DNA from: Companilactobacillus insicii
GTDB lineage: Bacteria > Bacillota > Bacilli > Lactobacillales > Lactobacillaceae
Length of the DNA stretch: 36,794 bases
Direction of reading: 5' to 3'
Assembly: GCF_003946015.1 (NCBI RefSeq)
Contig: NZ_RHNU01000026.1
Coordinates: forward strand, 1 to 36,794
Of this stretch, positions 1-6,706 are shown one piece after another (position 1 is the stretch's first letter; the number at the start of each line of letters is the position of its first letter). The translations under genes were made by a program, and so were the position numbers. The notes under the pieces are model-generated. The model made no database searches and was not told where the DNA came from. It worked only from the letters and a program-made list of their open reading frames with translations.

Positions 1-34
1 GAACAGTGATGTTCTTTTTGTGTTAAAAGGGAAT

Positions 35-69
35 AAAAAAACTGGTATTGATTATTCATCAATACCAGA
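35..69 (-). terminator. Second (tandem) terminator read on the minus strand
   Basis: Perfect 9-bp arms CTGGTATTG (42-50) and CAATACCAG (60-68) with a 9-nt loop. Read on the minus strand the hairpin is followed by a run of seven T (complement of 35-41). It would back up the hairpin at 85-120 behind the Lrp gene. Bases 1-34 hold only the possible tail of an upstream gene; no frame there can be assigned with confidence. Confidence 0.55.
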
Positions 70-84
70 AAGTATAGAACCATT

Positions 85-120
85 AAAAATAGCAAAGGAC
101 AAATGCCCTTTGCTATTTTT
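85..120. terminator. Bidirectional intrinsic terminator
   Basis: 14-bp arms (85-98 and 107-120, cores ATAGCAAAGG and CCTTTGCTAT) flanked by A-run and T-run on opposite sides, so it works in both directions. It ends the minus-strand Lrp gene and any plus-strand gene entering from the left edge. Confidence 0.8.
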
Positions 121-535
121 ATATTTCTTCTGATAATACATCGTAAATACGATAATTAGCTATTTTGGCTAGTTTAATAGTAAAGCCATTTAGTTCTTCA
201 TTATCATGAAAAGCTCCTTCTATTAAGTAATTCATATCTCCAGTAGTTCTGTAATGATGTCTTATGCTTAGTCGATATTCATTAATCAAAGATAAATATT
301 TTTTATGATTATCTTCGTGGAGTGACACTTGGATAAAGATAGGCCGGTGGAGTCCGACTTTTTCTAAGTCTAGTTCAAGAGTGTACTTTTTTATGACGCC
401 ACTATCTTCCATATTGGCAATTCTAGCAGCAACTGCTGGTGCACTTAAATGGACTATCTCTGCTATTTGATTGACTTTAATTCTACAATTTTTGTTGAGC
501 GCGTATAGTATCTTTATATCAGTATCGTCTACCAA
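119..535 (-). CDS. Lrp/AsnC-family transcriptional regulator
   Basis: A DNA-binding regulator of the feast/famine (Lrp/AsnC) family, 138 aa, close to the usual 140-160. The N-terminus has the family's opening DDTDIKILYAL and a winged helix-turn-helix (about residues 15-55, with VNQIAEIVHLSAPAVAARIANME). The C-terminal half (about 65-135) fits the RAM/AsnC ligand-binding domain. Start: a GTG at 542-544 is possible, but AAGGTG (542-547) is itself a good Shine-Dalgarno lying 6 nt before TTG at 533-535, so I prefer TTG; the protein then begins like most Lrp proteins. It is divergent from the MDR oxidoreductase at 684 and is the obvious candidate regulator of it. Effector unknown. The family call is firm; start and target are inferred. 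Confidence 0.88.
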   Translation of the reverse strand: MVDDTDIKILYALNKNCRIKVNQIAEIVHLSAPAVAARIANMEDSGVIKKYTLELDLEKVGLHRPIFIQVSLHEDNHKKYLSLINEYRLSIRHHYRTTGDMNYLIEGAFHDNEELNGFTIKLAKIANYRIYDVLSEEI

Positions 536-588
536 CTTTTTCACCTTATTTATTAAACAAATTTGATGATTATTCTTTATTTAAAATA

Positions 589-617
589 TTAACAGAATTA
601 TGTAAAGAAAGTAAAAT
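589..617 (+). promoter_or_regulatory. Sigma-A promoter of the MDR oxidoreductase gene
   Basis: TTAACA (589-594), 17-bp spacer, TAAAAT (612-617). The expected transcript start is near 624, giving a leader of about 60 nt to the ATG at 684. Confidence 0.65.
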
Positions 618-641
618 AGTTCTATTGCCTGAGAGGACACG

Positions 642-663
642 TTGATTTTACTTAGTAAATCAA
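642..663. promoter_or_regulatory. Near-perfect palindrome in the MDR gene leader (operator candidate)
   Basis: Arms TTGATTT and AATCAA around a TACTTAGTA centre, just before the AGAAGGAG ribosome binding site. The length and A/T-rich symmetry suit an Lrp or other dimeric regulator site; a leader hairpin is also possible. Confidence 0.4.
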
Positions 664-683
664 AAATAGAAGGAGAATAAATT

Positions 684-1628
684 ATGCGAGCTGTAGTTAT
701 AGATAAACCTGGAGATACAGATGTTATGAAGATTGTTGAAAGACCAATTCCTGAGGTCACTCAAGATATGTCAGTCATGCGGATTCATGCATTTGGCGTA
801 CATAGATATGAGGTTTTAACACGTGAAGGTGGTTCACCTTCAGTTAAATTTCCAAGGGTGATTGGAGTTGAAGCCGTAGGCGAAATATATAAAACTTCTA
901 AAAATAGTAAGTTAGAGGTTGGCCAAAGAGTTATTACAATGATGGGTGGATTTGGACGAGAGGTCGACGGGAGTTATCAAGAATATGCGTTGGTTAGTGA
1001 TAATAACTTGTATCCTGTTAATCTCGATACAGATTGGGTAACATTGGCGCAGTATCCAGAGAATTTTTATACGGCTTTTGGATCAATCAAGTCGTTATCA
1101 TTGAATAGTGGACAAACATTATTAGTCCGAGGCGGAACAACTGCTGTTGGTCTGGCAGCTATTAAATTGGCAAAGGCTCTTGGAATTAACGTTACGGCAA
1201 CGACTAGACGAGAAAATATGTTACATAAATTAATAGAGTTTGGTGCAGATGATGTTGTTATTGATTCAGATAACAAATTAAAGACGGATAAAAATTTTGA
1301 TGGGATTATCGACATGGTGGGTACAGTAACATTACCTGATTCCATCTCACATCTTAATCAGGGTGGCACAGTTTCGATGATTGGTTTGTTAGCTGGTGAA
1401 TGGGTAGCGAAGAACTTCGATCCGTTTACCTTAGCCGGTAAATATTTAACTTGTTTTGATTCTACGAATGTTAATCAAAAGTGGGTGGATGAAATGTTTG
1501 ATTTAATTTCTAAAAATAAGCTTGAGATTCCAATAGTAAAGATATTTAAACTTTCCCAAATCAGAGAGGCTCATGATTATGTCATGAAGAGCCGAGATAT
1601 GGGGCAAGTAATCATAGATAATGATTAG
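684..1628 (+). CDS. MDR-superfamily NAD(P)H-dependent oxidoreductase (quinone reductase-like)
   Basis: A 314-aa medium-chain dehydrogenase/reductase of the zinc-free quinone oxidoreductase / crotonyl-CoA reductase-like branch. It probably reduces quinones or enones with NADPH in the cytosol. The N-terminal GroES-like domain (about 1-110) contains GVEAVGEI, and the Rossmann domain (about 120-250) carries LVRGGTTAVGLAAIKLAKAL, the nucleotide-binding AxxGxxG-like turn. The Cys/His ligands of zinc-dependent alcohol dehydrogenases are absent. The start is fixed by AGAAGGAG about 9 nt upstream. It stands alone between a sigma-A promoter and the hairpin at 1633, and is divergent from the Lrp gene. 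The exact substrate cannot be read from sequence. Confidence 0.88.
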   Translation: MRAVVIDKPGDTDVMKIVERPIPEVTQDMSVMRIHAFGVHRYEVLTREGGSPSVKFPRVIGVEAVGEIYKTSKNSKLEVGQRVITMMGGFGREVDGSYQEYALVSDNNLYPVNLDTDWVTLAQYPENFYTAFGSIKSLSLNSGQTLLVRGGTTAVGLAAIKLAKALGINVTATTRRENMLHKLIEFGADDVVIDSDNKLKTDKNFDGIIDMVGTVTLPDSISHLNQGGTVSMIGLLAGEWVAKNFDPFTLAGKYLTCFDSTNVNQKWVDEMFDLISKNKLEIPIVKIFKLSQIREAHDYVMKSRDMGQVIIDND

Positions 1629-1632
1629 TATT

Positions 1633-1664
1633 CAAATAAGGATGCTATTTAGCATCCTTATTTG
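1633..1664. terminator. Bidirectional terminator between convergent genes
   Basis: Perfect 13-bp stem (CAAATAAGGATGC with its complement) and a 6-nt loop. It lies directly after the MDR stop codon and overlaps the last codons of the convergent Rrf2 gene, so one hairpin serves both. Confidence 0.75.
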
Positions 1665-2094
1665 AGTCTTTAGCTTTTTGTTTTACAAGAATTGTTTCAA
1701 TCAAATCCTGTAGGGTAGTGTCATTTAGTTTTCGTTGAGCAGCAATTTTAGCCTGTTCATAGTAATCACCGAGAACTTCTTGAATATTTCCTCCCACAAT
1801 ACAATCAGGGTTTGTTTTTTTGTCTAATTCAAATAGTGGCTTATTACCTTCAGTGGCGAAATAAATATCTAATAAAGTTATTTCCCTAGGCTTACGAGCC
1901 AACTTTGGTTCAGCTGATCCTTGTTTGGTTGCGATTAAACCAGCTTCTCGAAGTACTCCCATTAGACGTCTTACAACTACTGGTGAAGTTTCTACACTGT
2001 TGGCAATCACTTCACTAGATAACCGAATGTTTTTGTAAATTTCTATAAAAGCTAATATGTGTATTGAGTCACTGAAACGGGTAGAAACACGCAT
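1645..2094 (-). CDS. Rrf2-family transcriptional regulator
   Basis: A 149-aa winged-helix regulator of the Rrf2 family. It shows the N-terminal MRVSTRFSDSIHIL opening, a recognition helix region with SPVVVRRLMGVLREAGL (about 37-53), and the family's C-terminal segment TLLDIYFATEG. Only one Cys is present (C98, in NPDCIVGG), so the three-Cys Fe-S cluster of IscR/NsrR is not expected; a thiol or small-molecule sensor like YwnA/CymR fits better. Start: GGAGG lies 7 nt before ATG 2092-2094, while the TTG one codon upstream sits too close. It is divergent from the ABC transporter at 2269, and both promoters carry related TGTAACT-type inverted repeats just after their -10 boxes, which suggests it represses itself and the transporter. 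Confidence 0.88.
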   Translation of the reverse strand: MRVSTRFSDSIHILAFIEIYKNIRLSSEVIANSVETSPVVVRRLMGVLREAGLIATKQGSAEPKLARKPREITLLDIYFATEGNKPLFELDKKTNPDCIVGGNIQEVLGDYYEQAKIAAQRKLNDTTLQDLIETILVKQKAKDSNKDAK

Positions 2095-2113
2095 CAACTT
2101 ACCTCCAATTCAT

Positions 2114-2136
2114 TGTAACTACATTAATTACAGTTA
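2114..2136. promoter_or_regulatory. Candidate Rrf2 operator at the Rrf2 gene start site
   Basis: TGTAACT (2114-2120) facing AGTTA (2132-2136), placed right after the minus-strand -10 box. It shares the TGTAACT half-site with the perfect repeat at 2224-2242 on the divergent promoter. Confidence 0.5.
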
Positions 2137-2165
2137 ATAATACGGTCGTTCTTGGGCTTAGTCAA
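2137..2165 (-). promoter_or_regulatory. Promoter of the Rrf2 regulator gene
   Basis: On the minus strand: TTGACT (2165-2160), 17-bp spacer, TATTAT (2142-2137). A good sigma-A match. Confidence 0.65.
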
Positions 2166-2191
2166 CTTTAATTGTTTACAATGCGTATAAA

Positions 2192-2220
2192 TTGACAATT
2201 TATATGAATAATTATATTGT
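2192..2220 (+). promoter_or_regulatory. Promoter of the osmolyte/bile-type ABC transporter operon
   Basis: Consensus -35 TTGACA (2192-2197) followed after 17 bp by TATTGT (2215-2220), or after 15 bp by TATATT (2213-2218). Confidence 0.6.
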
Positions 2221-2223
2221 GAT

Positions 2224-2242
2224 TGTAACTTATCGAGTTACA
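2224..2242. promoter_or_regulatory. Candidate Rrf2 operator on the ABC transporter promoter
   Basis: Perfect 7-bp inverted repeat TGTAACT-TATCG-AGTTACA immediately downstream of the -10, over the expected transcript start. This position suits repression by the divergent Rrf2 protein. Confidence 0.55.
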
Positions 2243-2268
2243 CAACTATGCTACAAAAGGGTGCATAA

Positions 2269-3207
2269 ATGATTGAATTTAAAAATGTGTATAAGAAGTA
2301 TGAGAATAACGATAATACGGCTATTAATGATTTGAATCTTCAAATTCAAGATGGCGATTTTTTTGTATTAGTTGGTCCTAGTGGTAGTGGTAAAACCACC
2401 ACTCTAAAAATGATTAATCGACTAATCAAGCAAACATCTGGTGATATTACTATTGATGGTAAAAACATTGATGATTTTGATTTACGCGAAATGCGGCTAC
2501 AAATGGGATATGTTTTACAAAATATAGCTTTGTTCCCAAATATGACGATTGAAGATAATATTACTATTCAACCAGAATCGTTGAAGTGGTCAAAAGAAAA
2601 ACGTCATAAGGTCGCATTGGACTTATTGAGTAAAGTAGGATTGGATCCTGAAAAATACGCCAAAAGATTACCAAGAGAATTATCTGGTGGTGAACAGCAA
2701 CGTGTTGGAATAGTTCGCGCATTAGCCTCTAATCCTAAAATTGTTTTAATGGATGAACCTTTCAGTGCATTAGACCCTATTTCACGTAATCAATTACAGG
2801 AATTAGTTTTAAAATTACATCAAGAAATGAAAATGACCTTTATTTTTGTTACCCATGATATGAATGAAGCTGTTAGATTGGGGAATACAATTGCAATTAT
2901 GAGATTAGGACATTTGGAACAGATTGGAACTCGAGACGAGATAGTTCATAATCCTAAGAATAAATTTGTTAATGGTTTCTTTAAGAATCAACAAAATGAT
3001 GATAAAAAATTAAAATTAATAATTGATAGTCAAAAGTGTCAAGAGGTAGATAAACAGACTCCAGATTTGACCGAAGAAGATAATATATCTGATTTAGCTA
3101 GTTTGTTAAGGTCACAAGAGTTTGCATTAGTACAAAGTGCGGATGGCAAGATTTGGAAACTTACTACTCAAAGTCTTTTGAATTATTTATCAAGGGATGG
3201 TGAGTAG
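2269..3207 (+). CDS. OpuC/BilE-type glycine betaine/choline (or bile) ABC transporter, ATPase subunit
   Basis: ATPase of a quaternary-amine-type ABC importer; it powers the permease encoded 2 nt downstream. Walker A GPSGSGKTT (36-44), Q-loop Q84, signature LSGGEQQR (138-145), Walker B IVLMDEP (158-164) and switch His196 are all present. At 312 aa it is shorter than OpuCA-type subunits of about 380 aa: the C-terminal region (about 245-312) has room for only one degenerate CBS-like segment instead of two, so ionic-strength or c-di-AMP sensing through CBS domains may be reduced. It is the first gene of a two-gene operon with a consensus promoter and candidate Rrf2 operator. Listeria BilEA/BilEB has the same two-gene layout. 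Substrate (betaine, carnitine, choline or a bile-related compound) is not decided by sequence. Confidence 0.88.
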   Translation: MIEFKNVYKKYENNDNTAINDLNLQIQDGDFFVLVGPSGSGKTTTLKMINRLIKQTSGDITIDGKNIDDFDLREMRLQMGYVLQNIALFPNMTIEDNITIQPESLKWSKEKRHKVALDLLSKVGLDPEKYAKRLPRELSGGEQQRVGIVRALASNPKIVLMDEPFSALDPISRNQLQELVLKLHQEMKMTFIFVTHDMNEAVRLGNTIAIMRLGHLEQIGTRDEIVHNPKNKFVNGFFKNQQNDDKKLKLIIDSQKCQEVDKQTPDLTEEDNISDLASLLRSQEFALVQSADGKIWKLTTQSLLNYLSRDGE

Positions 3208-3209
3208 TT

Positions 3210-4730
3210 ATGTCAGGGATAATTCATATATTTAAGACTCAAGGAAATGATATTCTTAATTCGATAGGACAACACATTTCTATATCACTTATTTCATTAT
3301 TAATTGCCGCCGTTATTGCAATTCCTTTGGCAATTATTTTGATGAATCATAAAAAGGCTGCTGAGTTTATTTTAAATGTAACTAGTGTTTTACAGACTAT
3401 ACCTAGTTTGGCATTATTAGGTATTTTAATTCCATTGGTCGGAATTGGGACTGTTCCCTCAGTCATTGCATTAGTAGTTTATGCGGTAATGCCAATTTTT
3501 CAGAATACTTATTCGGGTTTGACAACTATTGATCCAAATTTGGAGGAAGCGGCTGAAGCATTCGGACTTTCTCGACCTAAAAAATTATTAAAGTTTGAGA
3601 TTCCTTTGGCTATGCCAATGATTATTTCTGGATTAAGAATTGCTATGGTTATGATCATCGGAACGGCTACGTTAGCTGCATTGATTGGTGCGGGTGGATT
3701 AGGTACTTATATCTTATTGGGTATTGAGACCAATAATAATTCATTGTTAATTATAGGTGCTGTACTTTCGGCAATTTTAGCCTTGATATTTAGTGCAATA
3801 ATTCGTGGGATTGCTAAACTTTCCCTCAAAAAGATTGGAATTATATTTGCGGCAATGGTTATCTTAATAGGTGGAGTAGCAGGTTATCGAACGATTGTTA
3901 AACCACAAACAACCATTACAATTGCTGGAAAAATGGGTAGTGAACCAGAGATATTAATTAACATGTATAAAGATTTAATTGAGCAGGATAATCCCAATAT
4001 TAAAGTATCTACTAAAGCTAATTTCGGTGGAACTTCATTCCTATATAAGGCCTTGAAATCTGGATCCATTGATATTTATCCAGAATTTACGGGTACAGTT
4101 TTGGAATCGTTAGTTAAAACAAAGAAAAGTGCGACTCATGATCCGGAGGCTACTTATAAACTTGCTAAGTCGTTGCTGAAGTCACAAGAGAACTTAGAAT
4201 ATTTGAAGCCAATGAAGTATGAGAATGGCTATGCCTTAGTGATTAAAAAGAGCTTTGCCAAAAAGTATAACTTGAAGACGGTATCAGATCTTATAGCAGT
4301 TGAAAGTAAGATAAATGCCGGTTTTGATCCAGACTTTTATCAATTGAGTGATGGCTATCCAGGAATTAGTAAGGCATACCATTTGAAATTTGGTAATACT
4401 CAAACAATGGAATCATCAATTCGTTACAAGGCTATTGCTAATGATAAAGTCAATTTAGTTGATGGATATACAACTGATCCTCAAATACAGGAGTATGATT
4501 TAGTTGCCTTAAGGGATGACAAGAGTTTCTTCCCACCATATCAAGGAGCACCACTAGTATCTGAAAAGTTATTAACAAAATATCCTGGTATCAGAAAGAC
4601 TCTGAATAAATTAGCCGGGAAAATCAGTGAAACTGATATGCAGAAGATGAATTATCGTGTATCAGTCAAGCATGAGAAAGCTGCAAAGGTCGCTCGTGAA
4701 TATTTGATTCAACATGGATTGCTAAAATAA
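3210..4730 (+). CDS. OpuC/BilE-type ABC transporter permease fused to its substrate-binding domain
   Basis: A 506-aa fusion. Residues about 1-225 form a BPD_transp_1 permease with several membrane helices and the coupling-loop region EAAEAFGLSRPKKLLKFEIPLAMP. After one further helix, residues about 233-506 form an OpuAC/ProX-type binding domain (from TITIAGKMGSEPEIL to the C-terminus), with the typical FGGTSFLYKALKSGSIDIYPEFTG segment split here only by reading. The binding domain would face outside, tethered to the permease. It starts 2 nt after the ATPase stop, so the two are one operon. Such fusions are known from BilEB and OpuABC-like systems of lactic bacteria and Listeria. No frameshift or loss was seen. 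Confidence 0.88.
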   Translation: MSGIIHIFKTQGNDILNSIGQHISISLISLLIAAVIAIPLAIILMNHKKAAEFILNVTSVLQTIPSLALLGILIPLVGIGTVPSVIALVVYAVMPIFQNTYSGLTTIDPNLEEAAEAFGLSRPKKLLKFEIPLAMPMIISGLRIAMVMIIGTATLAALIGAGGLGTYILLGIETNNNSLLIIGAVLSAILALIFSAIIRGIAKLSLKKIGIIFAAMVILIGGVAGYRTIVKPQTTITIAGKMGSEPEILINMYKDLIEQDNPNIKVSTKANFGGTSFLYKALKSGSIDIYPEFTGTVLESLVKTKKSATHDPEATYKLAKSLLKSQENLEYLKPMKYENGYALVIKKSFAKKYNLKTVSDLIAVESKINAGFDPDFYQLSDGYPGISKAYHLKFGNTQTMESSIRYKAIANDKVNLVDGYTTDPQIQEYDLVALRDDKSFFPPYQGAPLVSEKLLTKYPGIRKTLNKLAGKISETDMQKMNYRVSVKHEKAAKVAREYLIQHGLLK

Positions 4731-4732
4731 AT

Positions 4733-4770
4733 AAAGGTAGGACAAATTTTAAAATTCGTCCTGCCTTTTT
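4733..4770 (+). terminator. Terminator of the ABC transporter operon
   Basis: Stem AAAGG-AGGAC against GTCCT-CCTTT, with a single T/G mispair between the two blocks and an A/T loop, ending in a T-run; it starts 2 nt after the permease stop codon. Confidence 0.7.
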
Positions 4771-4884
4771 GATTTGAAAAGTAACGGTAACAAAAATGTA
4801 ACCATAAAATTCATAGATTATTCAAATATGATTATTACAATTTATTTTGTAACGTAATCCGTTTACGGAGAGGGAGTTTTAGTT

Positions 4885-5715
4885 ATGAATTTCAAAAAGT
4901 ACGCAATACTTTCAATGGGATTGTGGGTGTTGGGATTCGGAATTTATGAATCACACCCCTTAATTGCGCATGCAAATGAACAGACTACAACAAGTAAATT
5001 AGTAAAAACCACATTAACTAGTGGCACAAATATTTATTGGTACGATGGTTCAGTAAAATTACCTGTTATTTATGGAGACAATTTGACTAACCCAGTCGTT
5101 ACTCATTTTGGTGTGGGTCAATCTGATGTGGGAATAAAAAATGTAATGATAACCGTTGACCCAACGGAAAATACTAGTTACACCTTTTCCAATCAACTAG
5201 ATGATGATGGCAAAATAACATTACAAGGAAAAGTCATAGTGGGTGATATCACTGTGAAATATGTCGATACAGATGGTAATGAAATTGCTGCGAGTACTAA
5301 GGCAGACCATTCTAACAATTCTAGCGATTCTAATTACTTAAACTACACAACTAAGCGACTTAATATTGATGGTTATACATTTATAAAAATGGATGATACT
5401 AGTTTGCCAGCTGATGGTACTCTGTCTGGCACTGGTGGTAATGTTATTTATGTATATAGGTCAGACAATGTCGATAATGATAATACCAATGCAGTTACTG
5501 ACTCTAAGAGTAGCAATGATTCAAATATTGCGGATTCAAAAAGTACAACGAACAACGATAATGTGACCGATAATTCTGATAATTCATTACAAGAAAATGA
5601 ATCGTCTGATAGTAATACAAGCTTAGATTCAAATGATTCTTCCAATCTATTGAAGAATAGTAATAGTGGATTTAATTCTAGTAGTCAGTTGCCAAGTTCT
5701 GGTCTGTTAAGGTAA
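4885..5715 (+). CDS. Secreted MucBP-domain protein, cut short by an in-frame TAA
   Basis: A 276-aa product with an N-terminal signal peptide (about 1-30, KYAILSMGLWVLGFGI core, ending near IAHA), an N-terminal domain, and a MucBP (mucin-binding) repeat at about 126-192 (GDITVKYVDTDGNEI to VIYVYR), then a Ser/Asn/Asp-rich linker. The frame stops at TAA 5713-5715 but stays open afterwards for 57 more codons to TAG 5887-5889, encoding more linker and a hydrophobic, anchor-like tail. So the gene seems originally to be 334 codons and is probably a pseudogene; the truncated product would be secreted but not anchored. The start is preceded by GGAGAGGGAG. If read-through occurs, the tail would still hold it in the membrane. 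Confidence 0.72.
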   Translation: MNFKKYAILSMGLWVLGFGIYESHPLIAHANEQTTTSKLVKTTLTSGTNIYWYDGSVKLPVIYGDNLTNPVVTHFGVGQSDVGIKNVMITVDPTENTSYTFSNQLDDDGKITLQGKVIVGDITVKYVDTDGNEIAASTKADHSNNSSDSNYLNYTTKRLNIDGYTFIKMDDTSLPADGTLSGTGGNVIYVYRSDNVDNDNTNAVTDSKSSNDSNIADSKSTTNNDNVTDNSDNSLQENESSDSNTSLDSNDSSNLLKNSNSGFNSSSQLPSSGLLR

Positions 5716-5889
5716 CCAACAACTTCGAATGAATCAGGTTCAGATAATCATAAGAGTAAAACAATTAGTCAATCTAGTGCTGATCAGGGCAAAGTGCCTA
5801 AATCTAATACTGATTATTACATAACCTTGGCAAGCTTCACTTTGGTTTCAGCCATAGGATTAGTTGGAATAGAGATAATCAAACATTAG
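5716..5889 (+). pseudogene. Detached C-terminal anchor of the MucBP protein
   Basis: In the same frame as the gene at 4885. It translates as a Ser/Asn-rich spacer, then KVPKSNTDYYITLASF, a hydrophobic stretch and a short basic end (IIKH), which looks like a sortase sorting signal whose LPXTG motif has decayed (VPKSN). It has no start codon with a ribosome binding site of its own. Confidence 0.6.
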
Positions 5890-5947
5890 GTTTTCTATTT
5901 TAAAAAAATATTATTACGATAATAGAATAAAAAGTGACTATATTTAT

Positions 5948-5956
5948 TGATATAAT
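5948..5956 (+). promoter_or_regulatory. Extended -10 promoter of the TMEM175-family gene
   Basis: TGATATAAT: an extended TG followed after one base by a perfect TATAAT (5951-5956). No good -35 is seen, as expected for extended -10 promoters. GGGGGA ribosome binding site follows before 5981. Confidence 0.55.
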
Positions 5957-5980
5957 TTGTAAATTATTGGGGGAAATTAT

Positions 5981-6577
5981 ATGAATAAATCAAGAGTTGA
6001 AGCTTTTACAGATGCTGTTATCGCAATTATTCTTACAATTATGATTTTGGAATTCAAGACGCCAGATTCAGCTAAACTATCAGCAATACTTCCACAAGTG
6101 CCATATATGATTTCATACGCTGTTGGGTGGTTGTTTATTGGTATTGCTTGGTACAATCATCATTATATGTTTAGTAAAACTAAGGTCGTGACAAGAAAGA
6201 TTTTTTGGATCAATAATTCATGGATGTTCACAACTTCATTTATACCCGTTGCCACAGCTTGGGTAGGTCGTGACTTGAATGCTCAAGGACCAGAAATATT
6301 TTATGCAATAGTATATTTCCTATGGTCATTTGCATATGCATTACTAACATACATGATTGCTAAAGAGAATGAATTAGCAGGCTACACTGAAATTGCTACA
6401 AGTATTAGGGACATGAAGATATATCGTGCTTTGACTAGTTGGAAGTTTGTCGGAACTGAAATTATTGTTTGGGTACTAATATTAATTTATGTGCCAGCAT
6501 TGCAAATGGTTCTAATTGCCTTTCAGGTTTTAACTGAAGGTGGCAGTGTTAATGAAGATAGTGATAAATTATTTTAA
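5981..6577 (+). CDS. TMEM175-family (DUF1211) potassium channel-like membrane protein
   Basis: A 198-aa polytopic membrane protein. The first helix carries RVEAFTDAVIAIILTIMIL, matching the RxxxFSDAVxAIxxT signature of the DUF1211/TMEM175 family (Thr in place of the usual Ser at residue 10). Prokaryotic members have one six-helix repeat and form tetrameric potassium-leak channels in the cytoplasmic membrane; the length fits one repeat. The ATG is set by a GGGGGA site upstream. It is monocistronic, between an extended -10 promoter and a hairpin terminator. Ion selectivity is known only for a few homologues, so the channel role here is by family. Confidence 0.82.
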   Translation: MNKSRVEAFTDAVIAIILTIMILEFKTPDSAKLSAILPQVPYMISYAVGWLFIGIAWYNHHYMFSKTKVVTRKIFWINNSWMFTTSFIPVATAWVGRDLNAQGPEIFYAIVYFLWSFAYALLTYMIAKENELAGYTEIATSIRDMKIYRALTSWKFVGTEIIVWVLILIYVPALQMVLIAFQVLTEGGSVNEDSDKLF

Positions 6578-6578
6578 G

Positions 6579-6612
6579 AGATATTGAGTGAGTTTCTCAA
6601 TGTCTTTTTTTA
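6579..6612 (+). terminator. Terminator of the TMEM175-family gene
   Basis: 10-bp stem (AGATATTGAG with CTCAATGTCT, one wobble), loop TGAGTTT, then a run of T. Confidence 0.75.
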
Positions 6613-6706
6613 TTGCAAAATCATGACATATACTTCTATTGAGTGGTAGCATTAAAAAGTCAGTTTACTTTATTGCCAGTTCAAAAAGAGGGGGATTTAT
6701 TGAATA

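Noticed and set aside
2-133. Open frame entering from the left edge (NSDVLFVLKGNKK...)
   Set aside because: It runs through two hairpin terminators and into the Lrp gene. A true gene end would be expected before 35, so I cannot assign it.
1067-1345. Minus-strand 92-codon frame inside the MDR gene
   Set aside because: Fully inside a well-supported gene, with no ribosome binding site and no recognisable domain.
5448-5645. Minus-strand Ser/Leu-rich frame opposite the MucBP linker
   Set aside because: Mirror of the low-complexity Ser/Asn/Asp repeat; no start signal.
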